Program-made: the position numbers and the translations under genes | Notes under the pieces: model-generated | Told to the model about the DNA's origin: nothing | The model's input: the letters and a program-made list of their open reading frames with translations, nothing else | Database searches by the model: none | NCBI RefSeq assembly: GCF_022760955.1 | Contig: NZ_JAKTNU010000001.1 | Span: 129,507 to 193,506, forward strand | From: Thermus neutrinimicus | Lineage (GTDB): Bacteria > Deinococcota > Deinococci > Deinococcales > Thermaceae | Reading direction: 5' to 3' | DNA length: 64,000 bases | Shown: positions 1 through 12,130 of the stretch, piece after piece | Layout of the letters: each line of letters begins with the position of its first letter | Numbering within the stretch: position 1 is the stretch's first letter

Positions 1-940
<940 letters not shown>

Positions 941-2098
941 TTACACCCGCAGGGGCACCACCACCGCCTGGTACCCCTCCCCTGCCTCCGCCGGGGAAGC
1001 CTCCCCTGGACGCACCAGGCTAGGGCTTGCAGGACCGGAAAGCAACAACACCGCCTGGCCGGAGAGGGGGGAAAGGGCCTCGAGGAGATAGCGGGCGTTG
1101 TAGGCCACCGCCAGGGGCGTGCCCTGGAGGCGCACGGGAACCACCTCCTGTCCCTTGCCGTAGTCCCCCTCCGCCGAGAGCAGCGCCCGCCCCTCCTCGA
1201 AGAGGAGGTCCACCCTGTGGTTTTGCCGGTCAGAAAGGACACTCACCCGGCGCAGGGCCTCGCGGAAGGCCTCCACTTCAAAAGCCGCCTTCAGGGGGAA
1301 CTCCTTGGGGATCACCCGCTCATAATCGGGAAACTCCCCTTCCATGAGCCGGACGGCCATGCGCAGTTGCCCCTTATCAATGGGGGCGGGGCCCTGCGAA
1401 CCCCTGGTGGACAGGCCCAGAACCCCCGGTCCCAGGGCCAGGGCTACCTCCCCTTCGCCCATGCCCTTCAAGACCCTCACCATCTCGTCCACGCTGCGGG
1501 CAGGCACCACCACCTTTTTGGCAAAGGGCTGGGGTCTGGCAAGCCTGTAAAGGGCCAGGCGGTACCCATCGGAGGCCACGGAACGCAGTCCACCCTCGGA
1601 AAACTCCAACTGGACGCCCCGAAAAATCGCCCGGTATTCCTCGTTGCTGGCCGCATAGCGCACGTGGGAAAGGGCTTTGAGGAGTTCCTCCACCGGTAAA
1701 AGGCTGTGCAGGGAATAGGGCTCCGCGGGGCCTTCCAGGCTGGGGAAGAAAAGCTCGGGGTAGCCTTCATCGGGAGCAAGGCTTAGCCGGGTGCTGAAGG
1801 AACCCGAGGAGAGGGAAAGCTCCGCGCCAAAGGAGAGCTCCACCTGATCCCCAGGAAGGCTGCGCACCAGCTGAAAGAAAGGCTGGGCAGGAACCAAAAA
1901 ATGTCCCTCTCCCTCCGTGGGAAGCTCCAGGCGCACCTCCAGGTCCACCTCACCGTTGGTGCCGAACAACACCAGGGCCTCCCGCGTAAGGGCTAGGCCT
2001 AGGTAGGTGAAAAGAGGGTTGGAGCTTCGCGTGGGAATGACCCGTTCCAGGAGGGCCACGTGTTCGGTAAGCAGGTTTTTTGGAACTGTCACCTTCAT
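941..2098 (-). CDS. dnaN: DNA polymerase III beta subunit (sliding clamp)
   Basis: Ring-forming processivity clamp of the replicative polymerase; it also recruits repair and DnaA-regulating factors. It has 385 residues, starting MKVTVPKNLLTEHVALLERV and ending in the typical GYQAVVVPLRV strand. It is about ten residues longer than the T. thermophilus protein as I recall it; the extra residues fall in a loop (VRPGEASPAEAGE) just before the last strand, so the fold should be intact. ATG at 2098 follows GGAGG. It is transcribed away from the origin, towards eno. No catalytic residues are expected in this family. Confidence 0.97.
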   Translation of the reverse strand: MKVTVPKNLLTEHVALLERVIPTRSSNPLFTYLGLALTREALVLFGTNGEVDLEVRLELPTEGEGHFLVPAQPFFQLVRSLPGDQVELSFGAELSLSSGSFSTRLSLAPDEGYPELFFPSLEGPAEPYSLHSLLPVEELLKALSHVRYAASNEEYRAIFRGVQLEFSEGGLRSVASDGYRLALYRLARPQPFAKKVVVPARSVDEMVRVLKGMGEGEVALALGPGVLGLSTRGSQGPAPIDKGQLRMAVRLMEGEFPDYERVIPKEFPLKAAFEVEAFREALRRVSVLSDRQNHRVDLLFEEGRALLSAEGDYGKGQEVVPVRLQGTPLAVAYNARYLLEALSPLSGQAVLLLSGPASPSLVRPGEASPAEAGEGYQAVVVPLRV

Positions 2099-2129
2099 GG
2101 GCTTTGCCTCCTCTCTACTGCTATTACTA

Positions 2130-2194
2130 TGGCTTTTTTAAAGATCTTAAAAGCATAGTAGTCGTAGTAGTAGGGGCTGTGGATATGTGGATAA
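2130..2194 (-). promoter_or_regulatory. Origin unwinding module: AT-rich tract, DnaA-trios, GC spacer, two DnaA boxes
   Basis: Read on the minus strand the order is box 2194-2186, box 2186-2178, GC spacer (2177-2174), then six triplets of the CTA type (2173-2156; one is CGA), then the AT-rich stretch with T and A runs around AGATCT (2142-2147). This box, GC spacer, DnaA-trio, AT-rich order is the basal unwinding module described for Bacillus subtilis and proposed to be widespread. The triplets would seat DnaA along one strand of the opening duplex. The order is seen directly; the function is inferred by analogy. Confidence 0.8.
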
Positions 2195-2273
2195 GGGGTA
2201 GAAAATGCCGTGTGGAAGCGAAAAGGGGTTGTGGAAAACTCTTGTGGATAACCGGGCCTAGGCTGTGGATAAG

Positions 2274-2301
2274 TTGTGGATAACTGGCCAGTTATCCACA
2301 A
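2274..2301. repeat. 28-bp perfect palindrome made of two converging DnaA boxes
   Basis: Positions 2274-2301 are an exact inverted repeat. A minus-strand DnaA box (2275-2283) and a plus-strand box (2292-2300) face each other across the self-complementary centre CTGGCCAG (2284-2291). This is exactly where the box orientation switches across the origin. Confidence 0.9.
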
Positions 2302-2399
2302 GCCCGGAAGGGGGGTGGGTTTTCCACAGGTTGTCCACAGGGTTATCCACAGAAAAACCCGGGTTATCCACAGGGTTATCCACAGGTTATCCACAGGGG

Positions 2400-3713
2400 T
2401 CATGTCAGGGCCTCTTTCAGGTTGCGGAGCAGCTTCTGCACCTCACGGTCGCTTTCCGAAAGCTCCTGGACCTTTTGGATGGCATAGAGGACGGTAGTGT
2501 GGTCCCGCCCCCCGAAGAGCTGGCCTATTTCGGGAAGGGAGGAGCGGGTGAGTTCCCTTACCAGGAACATGGCAATCTGCCGGGGTAAAACCACCTCCTT
2601 GCGCCGCCCACCCCCCAACAGGTCCTCCGGACGCAGGGCGAAGTACTCCGCCACCTTACGCACGATCTCCTGGGGATCCACCTCCACTTCCTTGGAGGCA
2701 AAGATGTCAGAGAGCGCCTTGGCGGCCACGGCGCGGGTGAGCTCCACCCCGTTTAGGGATGCGTAGGCGATGGTGCGCATCAGGGCACCCTCCAGCTCGC
2801 GGATGTTGGAGGTCACCTGCCGGGCGATGTACTCCAGCACCTCCTCGCCGATCCTGAGACCCCGTTGCTCAGCGTTCATCTTGAGGATGGCGATGCGGGT
2901 TTCTAGGTCGGGGGGCTGGATGTCGGTGATGAGGCCCCACTCAAACCGGCTTCTTAGGCGGGCCTCGAGGGTCAGGATGTCCTTGGGGGGCCGGTCGGAG
3001 GAGAGGATGATCTGCTTATGGGACTCGTAAAGGGCGTTGAAGGTGTGGAAGAACTCCTCCTGGGTGCGTTCCTTGCCGGCGATGAACTGGATGTCGTCCA
3101 CCAGGAGGAGATCCACGGAGCGGTACCGCTCGCGGAACTCCGTCATGCGGTCCTCGCGGATGGCGTTGATGAGCTCGTTGGTGAAGGTTTCCGTGGACAC
3201 GTACTCGATCTTGAGGTGAGGGAAGCGCTTGGCCACGGAGTGCCCCACGGCGTGCATGAGGTGGGTCTTGCCCAGGCCCACGCCCCCGTAGATGAAAAGG
3301 GGGTTGTAGGCCCGCCCTGGGGACTCCGCCACCGCCACCGCCGCGGCATGGGCCATGGAGTTGTTGGGCCCCACCACGAAGTTTTCAAAGGTGTACTTGG
3401 GGTTGAGGTTGGGCTTGGAGGCCTCGGAAGGGGTGGGGGTGTGGAAGATATCCTCCTGGACGGCCACGCTGGGGACCACCTTGAGCTCGAACCGAGGAGG
3501 CTGGGCCCCGAGAAGGCCCAGGGCCTCCTGGATCAGCTCGGCATAGTGGCGCTTGATCCAGTCCTGGGCGAAGGAGGTGGGCACCGCCAGCTGGAGGACG
3601 CCATCCTGGATGCCCAAGGGGCGGATGCGCTCAAACCAGGTGTGGAACTCCACCTCGGTGATGTTGCGGCGGATGTGCTCCAGGATGTGTTGCCAGACGG
3701 CCTCGTGGGTCAA
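2400..3713 (-). CDS. dnaA: Chromosomal replication initiator DnaA
   Basis: AAA+ ATPase that binds the DnaA boxes next door and melts the origin. It has 437 residues: N-terminal helicase-loading domain (about 1-85), linker, AAA+ core with Walker A GGVGLGKT (143-150) and Walker B LLLVDD (202-207), and a C-terminal box-binding helix-turn-helix with the family signature GGRDHTTV near residue 400. The start is TTG at 3713, chosen because it gives [14 protein letters not shown], which matches the T. thermophilus N-terminus; an ATG would be internal. A TAGAAT hexamer (3741-3746, minus) lies 27 bp upstream. The stop codon abuts the origin, so DnaA boxes may also feed back on expression. Confidence 0.97.
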   Translation of the reverse strand: MTHEAVWQHILEHIRRNITEVEFHTWFERIRPLGIQDGVLQLAVPTSFAQDWIKRHYAELIQEALGLLGAQPPRFELKVVPSVAVQEDIFHTPTPSEASKPNLNPKYTFENFVVGPNNSMAHAAAVAVAESPGRAYNPLFIYGGVGLGKTHLMHAVGHSVAKRFPHLKIEYVSTETFTNELINAIREDRMTEFRERYRSVDLLLVDDIQFIAGKERTQEEFFHTFNALYESHKQIILSSDRPPKDILTLEARLRSRFEWGLITDIQPPDLETRIAILKMNAEQRGLRIGEEVLEYIARQVTSNIRELEGALMRTIAYASLNGVELTRAVAAKALSDIFASKEVEVDPQEIVRKVAEYFALRPEDLLGGGRRKEVVLPRQIAMFLVRELTRSSLPEIGQLFGGRDHTTVLYAIQKVQELSESDREVQKLLRNLKEALT

Positions 3714-3777
3714 GGCTACCCCCCGCGTTTCCGGAGGAACATTCTACGCCAAGGCCTTGGGTAAAGTGGAGGGTGGG

Positions 3778-7061
<3,284 letters not shown>

Positions 7062-7078
<17 letters not shown>

Positions 7079-7874
7079 CGGCTTGGGGAGGGGCCTCGAG
7101 GCCCTCCTGCCCAAGGGGGGCGGGGGGGTGGTCCGGCTTCCCCTGTCCGCCATCCGGCCCAACCCCCACCAGCCCCGCCGCAGGTTCGCCCAAGAGAGCC
7201 TGGAGGAGCTGGCGGCTTCCATCCGGGAGAAAGGGCTGCTTCAGCCCCTGCTGGTCCGCCCCAAGGGGGAGGGGTACGAGCTGGTGGCCGGGGAGAGGCG
7301 CCTTAGGGCGGCGGAGATGGCGGGCCTAAAGGAGGTTCCCGTCCTCATCCGTGACCTCACGGACCAGGAGGCCATGGAGGTGGCCCTGGTGGAAAACCTG
7401 CAGCGGGAGGATCTCACTCCCCTGGAGGAGGCCCGGGGTTACCAGGCCCTCCTGGGTCTGGGCCTCACCCAGGAGGAGGTGGCCAAGCGGGTGGGCAAGG
7501 CCCGCTCCACGGTGGCCAACGCCTTAAGGTTGCTCCAGCTTCCCCAGGAGGTGCTAGAGGCCCTAGACCAGGGGCTCATCAGCGCGGGCCATGCCCGGGC
7601 CCTTTTGATGCTGGAGCCCGAGGACCGGCTTTGGGGACTGAAGGAGATCCTAGACAAGGGGCTTTCCGTGCGGCAGGCGGAAGCCTTGCGGGAGCGCTTG
7701 GTTCGGGAACGGGAGCGCAAGGCCCAGGAACCTTCCCCCCTTTCCCTGGAGCTTTCCCGGCACCTGGGCCTGCCGGTGAAGGTGGTGGGGGGCAGGAAGG
7801 GGAAGGTGGTCATCCACTACCGTTCCCTAGAGGAGCTGGAGGCCCTTTTGCGACGCCTGGGTTACCAGGCGTAG
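7062..7874 (+). CDS. parB: Chromosome partitioning protein ParB/Spo0J
   Basis: CTPase clamp that loads at parS and spreads along DNA. It has 270 residues from GTG 7062 inside the end of parA. The N-terminal [11 protein letters not shown] peptide is the ParA-stimulating tail. GERRLRAAE (77-85) and ENLQRED form the CTP pocket. A helix-turn-helix follows ([21 protein letters not shown]), then a C-terminal dimer domain. The stop overlaps the convergent comEC end by 13 bp. The cognate sites are probably the parS-like elements at 5576 and 9495. Confidence 0.96.
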
Positions 7875-9907
7875 CCGAAAAGGACCCGCACCGCCCCGTG
7901 TTGGTCGGTGCGGTAGACCTTTACCCCGTGGTGGGCCAGGCGCTCCAGGACCTCGAGGTGAGGGTGGCCGTGGGGGTTCCTCCCCACCCCTATCAAGGCC
8001 ATCTGGGGCTGGATGCGTGCCAGGAGGGCCTCGTCCGTGCCCGTGCGGGAGCCGTGGTGGCTCACCTTGACCACTGCCACCCGTGGTGGGCTTAGCCTTT
8101 TCTCCACCTCCTGGGGCACATCCGCAAGGAGAAGGGCCTTGGGCCCGGAGAAGTCCAGGAGGAGGACCAAGCCGCTAGGGTCATCGGTGGGGTGCCGGTG
8201 GGATGGCCAGAGGACCTCGAGGCTACCCCTTCCCACCCGGAGGCGGCTTCCCGTCCCGGGGAAGAGGAGGGGCACCCCTCTGGCCCGAAGGGCCTGAACC
8301 AGGGGGTGATCCTGGGTAAAGGCGGGGGAAAGGAGGGCGAGGCCGACGGGCACCTCCTCCACCACCCTTAGGAGGCCCCCGTAGTGGTCGGCGTCGGGGT
8401 GGGTGGCCACCAGGACCTCGAGGGCCTGCACCCCCAAGGCCCTCAGGGCGCGCACCACCTTCTCCCCCTGCTCCGGCCTCCCACCATCCACCAGCACTTC
8501 GGCCCCGCCCAGGCGGGCCAAAAGGGCATCTCCTTGGCCCACGTCCAAGGCCCAGAGGTCCAAGGGCTTGGGCCAGGCGGAAAGGAGGCTAAGGAGGAGG
8601 GGGAGGCTGGTTAGGAGGGGGGCCTTCCGCCAAGGGAGGTGCCGGTAAAGGGCAAGGAGGGGCGGGAGGAGCCCCAGGTAATAGAGGGCGAAACCCATAG
8701 GGGAGATCTCCCCCCATCGGAGAAGGGGGCCTTGGCTGGAGAGTTGGGCCAAAAGGAGCAGGGCCTGGGCCAGGGGTTCCACCAGGGGGGCGAGGAGGCC
8801 CCCCAGGAGAAGTTTCAGGACACCCAGGGGTACCAGGAGGGCCACCAGGGGGAGGGCTAGAAGGTTGATGAGGGGAGAGAGGAGGGGGAGGAAGCCGAAC
8901 CGGTGGAGGAGGAGGGGAACGAGGAAGGTCTGGGCGGCTAAACTGGCCAGGAGGGTTCCCAGGAGGTACCCCCGTATTCCCTGGGGGAGACGGAGGGGAG
9001 ACAGGACCAGGGCAAGGCCCAGCACCGCCAGGTAGGAAAGCTGCAGGGAAAGGCTAAGGAGGCCCTGGGGGAGCCAGAGGAGTTGGAGGAAGAGGGCAAG
9101 GCCCAGGGCCTGGAGCACCCCGGCGGCCCCTAGGCCCAAGAAGAGGCCCAGGAGGGAGAAGCCTGCCATCAGGCTGGCCCGCACCAAGGAGGGGCTAGCA
9201 CCCGCCAGCCAGAGGTACAGGGGTAGGGCCAGGAGGGCCAAAAGGTACCGCCAGCGGCCAAAGGGGGTGAAGGCCAGGAGGAGGCTTGCCACCAGGAAGC
9301 CCACGTGCAGGCCGGATAGGGCCAGGAGGTGGGCCAGGCCTGCCCTTTGGAACCACAGGTAGGCCTCCTCGAGCCCCTTCTTTTCCCCCAGGGTCAGGCC
9401 CTCCATGACCTCCTTGACCCCGGGGCTCAGCCCTTGGGCCAGGCGTTCCCTAAAGCCCCTTCGCGGGTCCGGCAGGGGGGCCAGGAGCTCCGCCCGTTCC
9501 ACGTGAAACACCCCCTTCACCCCTTGGGCCAAGAGCCACGTCCTCTGGTCGAACCCGCCCGGGTTCCGCCTGCCTTCCGGTGGGGCCAGATATCCCTTTA
9601 GGCGGTAAGAACCCCCCTCCAGGGGCGGGAAGTGCTTCACCCACAGCCGGTGCCCGTCCCTGGTGGTAAACCCTCCCTCCACCTGGAAGGTCCCTTCCAG
9701 GCGCACCCCGTAGGGGGGCTCGGGGACGGGGAGAAGGAGGCCCCTCAGGACCACCAGGGTTATCCCCAAGGCCAAGGGGAGGCGGAGGAAGGGGAGGAGG
9801 ACCAAGGCTACCCCGAAGACCCCGGGTTGGAGCAGGCCCCAGGCCCCCAAAAGCCCTCCTAGCCCCAGGCCCACGCCAGGGGTTTGGAGAAGGGCAGCGA
9901 GGCTCAT
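7862..9907 (-). CDS. comEC: Competence DNA channel protein ComEC
   Basis: Inner-membrane channel that carries single-stranded DNA into the cell during natural transformation. It has 681 residues: N-terminal hydrophobic segments, a soluble OB-like region (about 65-150), the competence membrane core with ALSGLHVGF near residue 200, and a C-terminal metallo-beta-lactamase-like domain. That domain starts at LDVGQGDA (about 462) and carries the HPDADHYGG metal motif near 502, which suggests the nuclease function is retained. ATG 9907 lies directly against the comEA stop, so the two are co-transcribed. A parS-like 16-mer lies inside the gene at 9495. Confidence 0.95.
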   Translation of the reverse strand: MSLAALLQTPGVGLGLGGLLGAWGLLQPGVFGVALVLLPFLRLPLALGITLVVLRGLLLPVPEPPYGVRLEGTFQVEGGFTTRDGHRLWVKHFPPLEGGSYRLKGYLAPPEGRRNPGGFDQRTWLLAQGVKGVFHVERAELLAPLPDPRRGFRERLAQGLSPGVKEVMEGLTLGEKKGLEEAYLWFQRAGLAHLLALSGLHVGFLVASLLLAFTPFGRWRYLLALLALPLYLWLAGASPSLVRASLMAGFSLLGLFLGLGAAGVLQALGLALFLQLLWLPQGLLSLSLQLSYLAVLGLALVLSPLRLPQGIRGYLLGTLLASLAAQTFLVPLLLHRFGFLPLLSPLINLLALPLVALLVPLGVLKLLLGGLLAPLVEPLAQALLLLAQLSSQGPLLRWGEISPMGFALYYLGLLPPLLALYRHLPWRKAPLLTSLPLLLSLLSAWPKPLDLWALDVGQGDALLARLGGAEVLVDGGRPEQGEKVVRALRALGVQALEVLVATHPDADHYGGLLRVVEEVPVGLALLSPAFTQDHPLVQALRARGVPLLFPGTGSRLRVGRGSLEVLWPSHRHPTDDPSGLVLLLDFSGPKALLLADVPQEVEKRLSPPRVAVVKVSHHGSRTGTDEALLARIQPQMALIGVGRNPHGHPHLEVLERLAHHGVKVYRTDQHGAVRVLFGYAW
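9495..9510. promoter_or_regulatory. Second parS-like site, inside comEC
   Basis: CGTTCCACGTGAAACA has the full ACGTGAAACA half of the consensus and one mismatch at the outer base (C for T; the fourth-to-fifth position allows C). It is 7 kb from the origin and 1.6 kb past parB. It lies within coding sequence, which is common for parS sites. Confidence 0.65.
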
Positions 9908-10216
9908 CTAGGGGCGCACGTAGGGCCTGAGCCGCTCCAGGGTGGCAGGGCCTATGCCCTTGACCCTCAGGAGGTCCTCCACCTGAGCGTAGGGCCTTCC
10001 CTCCAGGATCCTCTGGGCCAGCACTGGGCCGACCCCGGGAAGGGCCATGAGCTCCTCGAGGCTCGCCTGGTTCAGGCTGATGGGTTCAGGGGCTGGGGGC
10101 TGGAAGCTGGCCTCCACCAGGGTTTCCACCCGCACCGGCTGGGGCCTGGGGACCAGCTTGGGCCAAAGGTTGAAGAGGCCCAGGAGGGCTACCGCGAGGA
10201 GGTAGACGAGGACCAC
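9908..10216 (-). CDS. comEA: Competence DNA-binding protein ComEA
   Basis: Membrane-anchored DNA receptor that pulls double-stranded DNA through the periplasm. From GTG 10216 it has 102 residues: one N-terminal membrane segment (VVLVYLLAVALLGLFNLW), a proline-rich linker, then two helix-hairpin-helix motifs (LMALPGVGPVLAQRIL and LLRVKGIGPATLERL). GTG was chosen because the upstream open frame is proline- and glycine-rich shadow sequence of the preceding gene. It overlaps that gene by 28 bp, and its stop abuts the comEC start. The exact start is uncertain. Confidence 0.88.
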   Translation of the reverse strand: MVLVYLLAVALLGLFNLWPKLVPRPQPVRVETLVEASFQPPAPEPISLNQASLEELMALPGVGPVLAQRILEGRPYAQVEDLLRVKGIGPATLERLRPYVRP

Positions 10217-10833
10217 TCCGTCAAGGCCAGCCCCAGCCCGCCTAGGAGAACCCCGGCCAAGACCCAAGGATCCGCCCCGGGGTTCAGGGCCACGAAGGCC
10301 ACGGTGTAGGCCAGGGTGAGGAGGGAGAGGACCTTTAAGGGGAGGGCCAAAGGGTTTCTCCCTCCTCCGGCCTTGGCCATGGGGGCTGGGGGAGGGGATT
10401 CCGGCTCCGGAGCCAGCTCCACCGAGTCCCGCTTGGGAGGGGGTTCCTCCTCCCACACCGGGGCCTTGGCGGGCTCGGGAGGAGGGGGTGGGGGCGCGGT
10501 TTCCTGCGTCAGAGAAGCTTTCGGGCCTTGGGCCGAGGTGGCCTTGCGGGCCCGGGCCACGTGGGGTTTCAACCCCTCCAGAAAGGCCTTTAGCTCCTCC
10601 AAGGGGAAGGCCTTCAGGGGGAGGACCAGGGAGTCCCCCTCCCCTTGCACCAGCAGGGTACCGGCCTCCCCCTTGCCCACCCGGCGGATCCTGGAAAGCT
10701 CCAGGCGCCTAATCCCCGTGTCGTCCACGAAGACCAGGTGGGCCTCGGTGACGGCCAGAAAGCCACCCGGCCCTTCCAGCTTGGCCAGGGCTTCCTCACC
10801 CAGGCGGGAAAACTCCGTTTCATACTTGCCCAT
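10189..10833 (-). CDS. PH-like domain protein with proline-rich linker and C-terminal membrane hairpin
   Basis: A 214-residue protein of unknown function. Residues 1-90 (MGKYETEFSRLGEEALAKLE and following) look like a small PH/GRAM-type beta domain. Residues 95-160 are a Pro/Glu-rich linker with a PPPPPPEP run. Residues 165-205 contain two hydrophobic segments (LPLKVLSLLTLAYTVAFVAL and DPWVLAGVLLGGLGLAL). It is the first gene of the leftward comEA-comEC unit, so a role in DNA uptake or its membrane site is possible but unproven. ATG 10833 lies 6 bases after a TACAAT hexamer (10840-10845 on the minus strand), suggesting a leaderless transcript. Confidence 0.75.
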   Translation of the reverse strand: MGKYETEFSRLGEEALAKLEGPGGFLAVTEAHLVFVDDTGIRRLELSRIRRVGKGEAGTLLVQGEGDSLVLPLKAFPLEELKAFLEGLKPHVARARKATSAQGPKASLTQETAPPPPPPEPAKAPVWEEEPPPKRDSVELAPEPESPPPAPMAKAGGGRNPLALPLKVLSLLTLAYTVAFVALNPGADPWVLAGVLLGGLGLALTEWSSSTSSR

Positions 10834-10839
10834 GGCCCC

Positions 10840-10849
10840 ATTGTATACT
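10840..10849. promoter_or_regulatory. Overlapping divergent -10 elements
   Basis: TATACT on the plus strand (10844-10849) precedes GTG 10857 by 7 bases. TACAAT on the minus strand (10840-10845) precedes ATG 10833 by 6 bases. Both genes would be transcribed from, or within a base or two of, their start codons. The two hexamers share two base pairs, so the promoters should exclude each other. No good -35 element was seen for either. Confidence 0.6.
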
Positions 10850-10856
10850 TGCCCTC

Positions 10857-11507
10857 GTGCCCTTGCGTTTGGGACACCGCGGCGCCCCTCGCCTGGCGGC
10901 AGGCGGGGCCCAGGCCTATGTGGAAAATACCCTGGAGGCCTTTCGCCAGGCCTTGGAGGCCGGGTTGGATGGATTTGAGCTGGACGTGCACCTCACCCGG
11001 GATGGGGTGTTGGTGGTGCACCATGACTTCACCCTAGGAGGCGTCCCTATTAGCGGAATTTCCTCTAAGGAGCTCCCGGCCTACGTGCCCCCCCTCGAGG
11101 AGGTGCTAAGGGCCTTCCCCGGGGTCTGGATCAACGTGGAGCTGAAAAGCCTTCCCCCGGAGACCGACGGCCGGGAGGAGGCCTTGGCCAGGCTTCTGGC
11201 CCGCTACCCCTCGGAAAGGATATGGGTGAGCTCCTTCGATCCCTTGGCCCTGGTGCGCCTTAAACGGCTTGGGGTGGGGCCCCTGGGCCTGCTTTACCAG
11301 CACGTGGAGGCCGAGGCCCTGGCCCCCTGCCTGGGGGTGGAGTGGGTGCATCCCGAGGCTTCCTTGCTCACGGAGGACAAGGTCAGGGAGCTTAAGGCCC
11401 GCTACCGGATCCTGGCCTGGACGGTGAACCGCCGCCAGCAAGCCCAAGAGCTTGCCGGCTGGGGCGTGGATGCCCTGGTGACCGATTTCCCGGAGGTCCT
11501 CGTATAA
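10857..11507 (+). CDS. Glycerophosphodiester phosphodiesterase family protein
   Basis: Hydrolyses glycerophosphodiesters to glycerol 3-phosphate and an alcohol. It has 216 residues in a TIM-barrel layout: GHRGAP near the N-terminus (catalytic His and Arg), then ENTLEAFRQAL, the metal ligands in FELDVHLTRDGVLVVHHD, WINVELK, and the closing AWTVNR and LVTDFP strands. All catalytic positions are present. GTG 10857 is used, apparently leaderless. There is no signal peptide, so it acts in the cytoplasm. The stop codon TAA lies inside the -10 hexamer of ppa. Confidence 0.92.
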   Translation: MPLRLGHRGAPRLAAGGAQAYVENTLEAFRQALEAGLDGFELDVHLTRDGVLVVHHDFTLGGVPISGISSKELPAYVPPLEEVLRAFPGVWINVELKSLPPETDGREEALARLLARYPSERIWVSSFDPLALVRLKRLGVGPLGLLYQHVEAEALAPCLGVEWVHPEASLLTEDKVRELKARYRILAWTVNRRQQAQELAGWGVDALVTDFPEVLV

Positions 11508-11508
11508 T
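11503..11508 (+). promoter_or_regulatory. ppa promoter -10 element containing the upstream stop codon
   Basis: Perfect TATAAT at 11503-11508, nine bases before the ppa ATG. The GDPD stop codon TAA (11505-11507) is part of the hexamer. The best -35 candidate, GTGACC (11478-11483), is 19 bp away and weak. Confidence 0.65.
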
Positions 11509-11517
11509 GGGGGGGCT

Positions 11518-12048
11518 ATGGTGAACCTGAAGAGCCTTCCCGTGGGTAAGGGTGCGCCCGAGGTGGTGAACATGGTCATCGAGGTGCCCAGGGGTTCCGG
11601 GAACAAGTACGAGTACGATCCGGACCTTGGGGTTATCAAGCTGGACCGGGTTCTCCCCGGAGCCCAGTTCTATCCCGGGGACTACGGGTTCATTCCCTCC
11701 ACCCTGGCCGAGGATGGGGATCCCCTGGACGGCCTTGTCCTTTCCACCTACCCCCTCTTGCCCGGGGTGGTGGTGGAGGTGCGGGTGGTGGGCCTCCTCC
11801 TCATGGAGGACGAGAAGGGTGGGGACGCTAAGGTCATCGGGGTGGTGGCGGAGGACCAGCGCCTGGACCACATCCAGGACATCGCCCATGTGCCCGAGGG
11901 GGTGAGGCAGGAGATCCAGCACTTCTTTGAGACCTACAAGGCCCTCGAGGCCAAGAAGGGCAAGTGGGTGAGGGTCACCGGCTGGCGGGACCGGCAGGCC
12001 GCCTTGGAGGAGGTGAGGGCCTGCATCGCCCGCTACGGGACCCGTTGA
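11518..12048 (+). CDS. ppa: Inorganic pyrophosphatase, family I
   Basis: Hydrolyses pyrophosphate and so drives biosynthetic reactions; a cytoplasmic hexamer in relatives. It has 176 residues and is nearly identical to my recollection of the T. thermophilus enzyme. The signature EDGDPLDGLV with its three metal-binding aspartates is present, as are KYEYD and the GDAKVIGV segment. ATG 11518 is used. It is followed by a strong intrinsic terminator, so it is probably monocistronic. Confidence 0.97.
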   Translation: MVNLKSLPVGKGAPEVVNMVIEVPRGSGNKYEYDPDLGVIKLDRVLPGAQFYPGDYGFIPSTLAEDGDPLDGLVLSTYPLLPGVVVEVRVVGLLLMEDEKGGDAKVIGVVAEDQRLDHIQDIAHVPEGVRQEIQHFFETYKALEAKKGKWVRVTGWRDRQAALEEVRACIARYGTR

Positions 12049-12073
12049 GGCCCGTCCCCGGGAGAAGCCGCGT

Positions 12074-12102
12074 GGCCTGGCCCAGGGGCCAGGCCTTTTT
12101 TT
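12074..12102 (+). terminator. Intrinsic terminator of ppa
   Basis: GGCCTGGCC (12074-12082) pairs with GGCCAGGCC (12087-12095) around a four-base loop and is followed by seven T (12096-12102). Confidence 0.9.
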
Positions 12103-12130
12103 GGGCCTACAATGGGGTTGGAGGAGGCTT

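Larger units (their letters stand above)
2099..2399. other. oriC: Chromosomal replication origin (oriC)
   Basis: Gene-free stretch between dnaN and dnaA. Exact DnaA boxes (TTATCCACA) read on the minus strand at 2186-2194, 2243-2251, 2264-2272 and 2275-2283, and on the plus strand at 2292-2300, 2343-2351, 2364-2372, 2376-2384 and 2387-2395. Near matches lie at 2178-2186, 2211-2219, 2230-2238, 2320-2328 and 2331-2339. All boxes left of 2287 point one way and all to the right point the other. The dnaN-proximal end holds an AT-rich tract (2130-2154), rare in this GC-rich window, which is the likely unwinding site. Thermus origins are known to lie between dnaA and dnaN with about a dozen boxes. 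Confidence 0.95.

Noticed and set aside
3553-3777. In-frame upstream extension of mnmG
   Set aside because: It lies inside dnaA and adds residues absent from the family; ATG 3778 has a Shine-Dalgarno and gives the canonical N-terminus.
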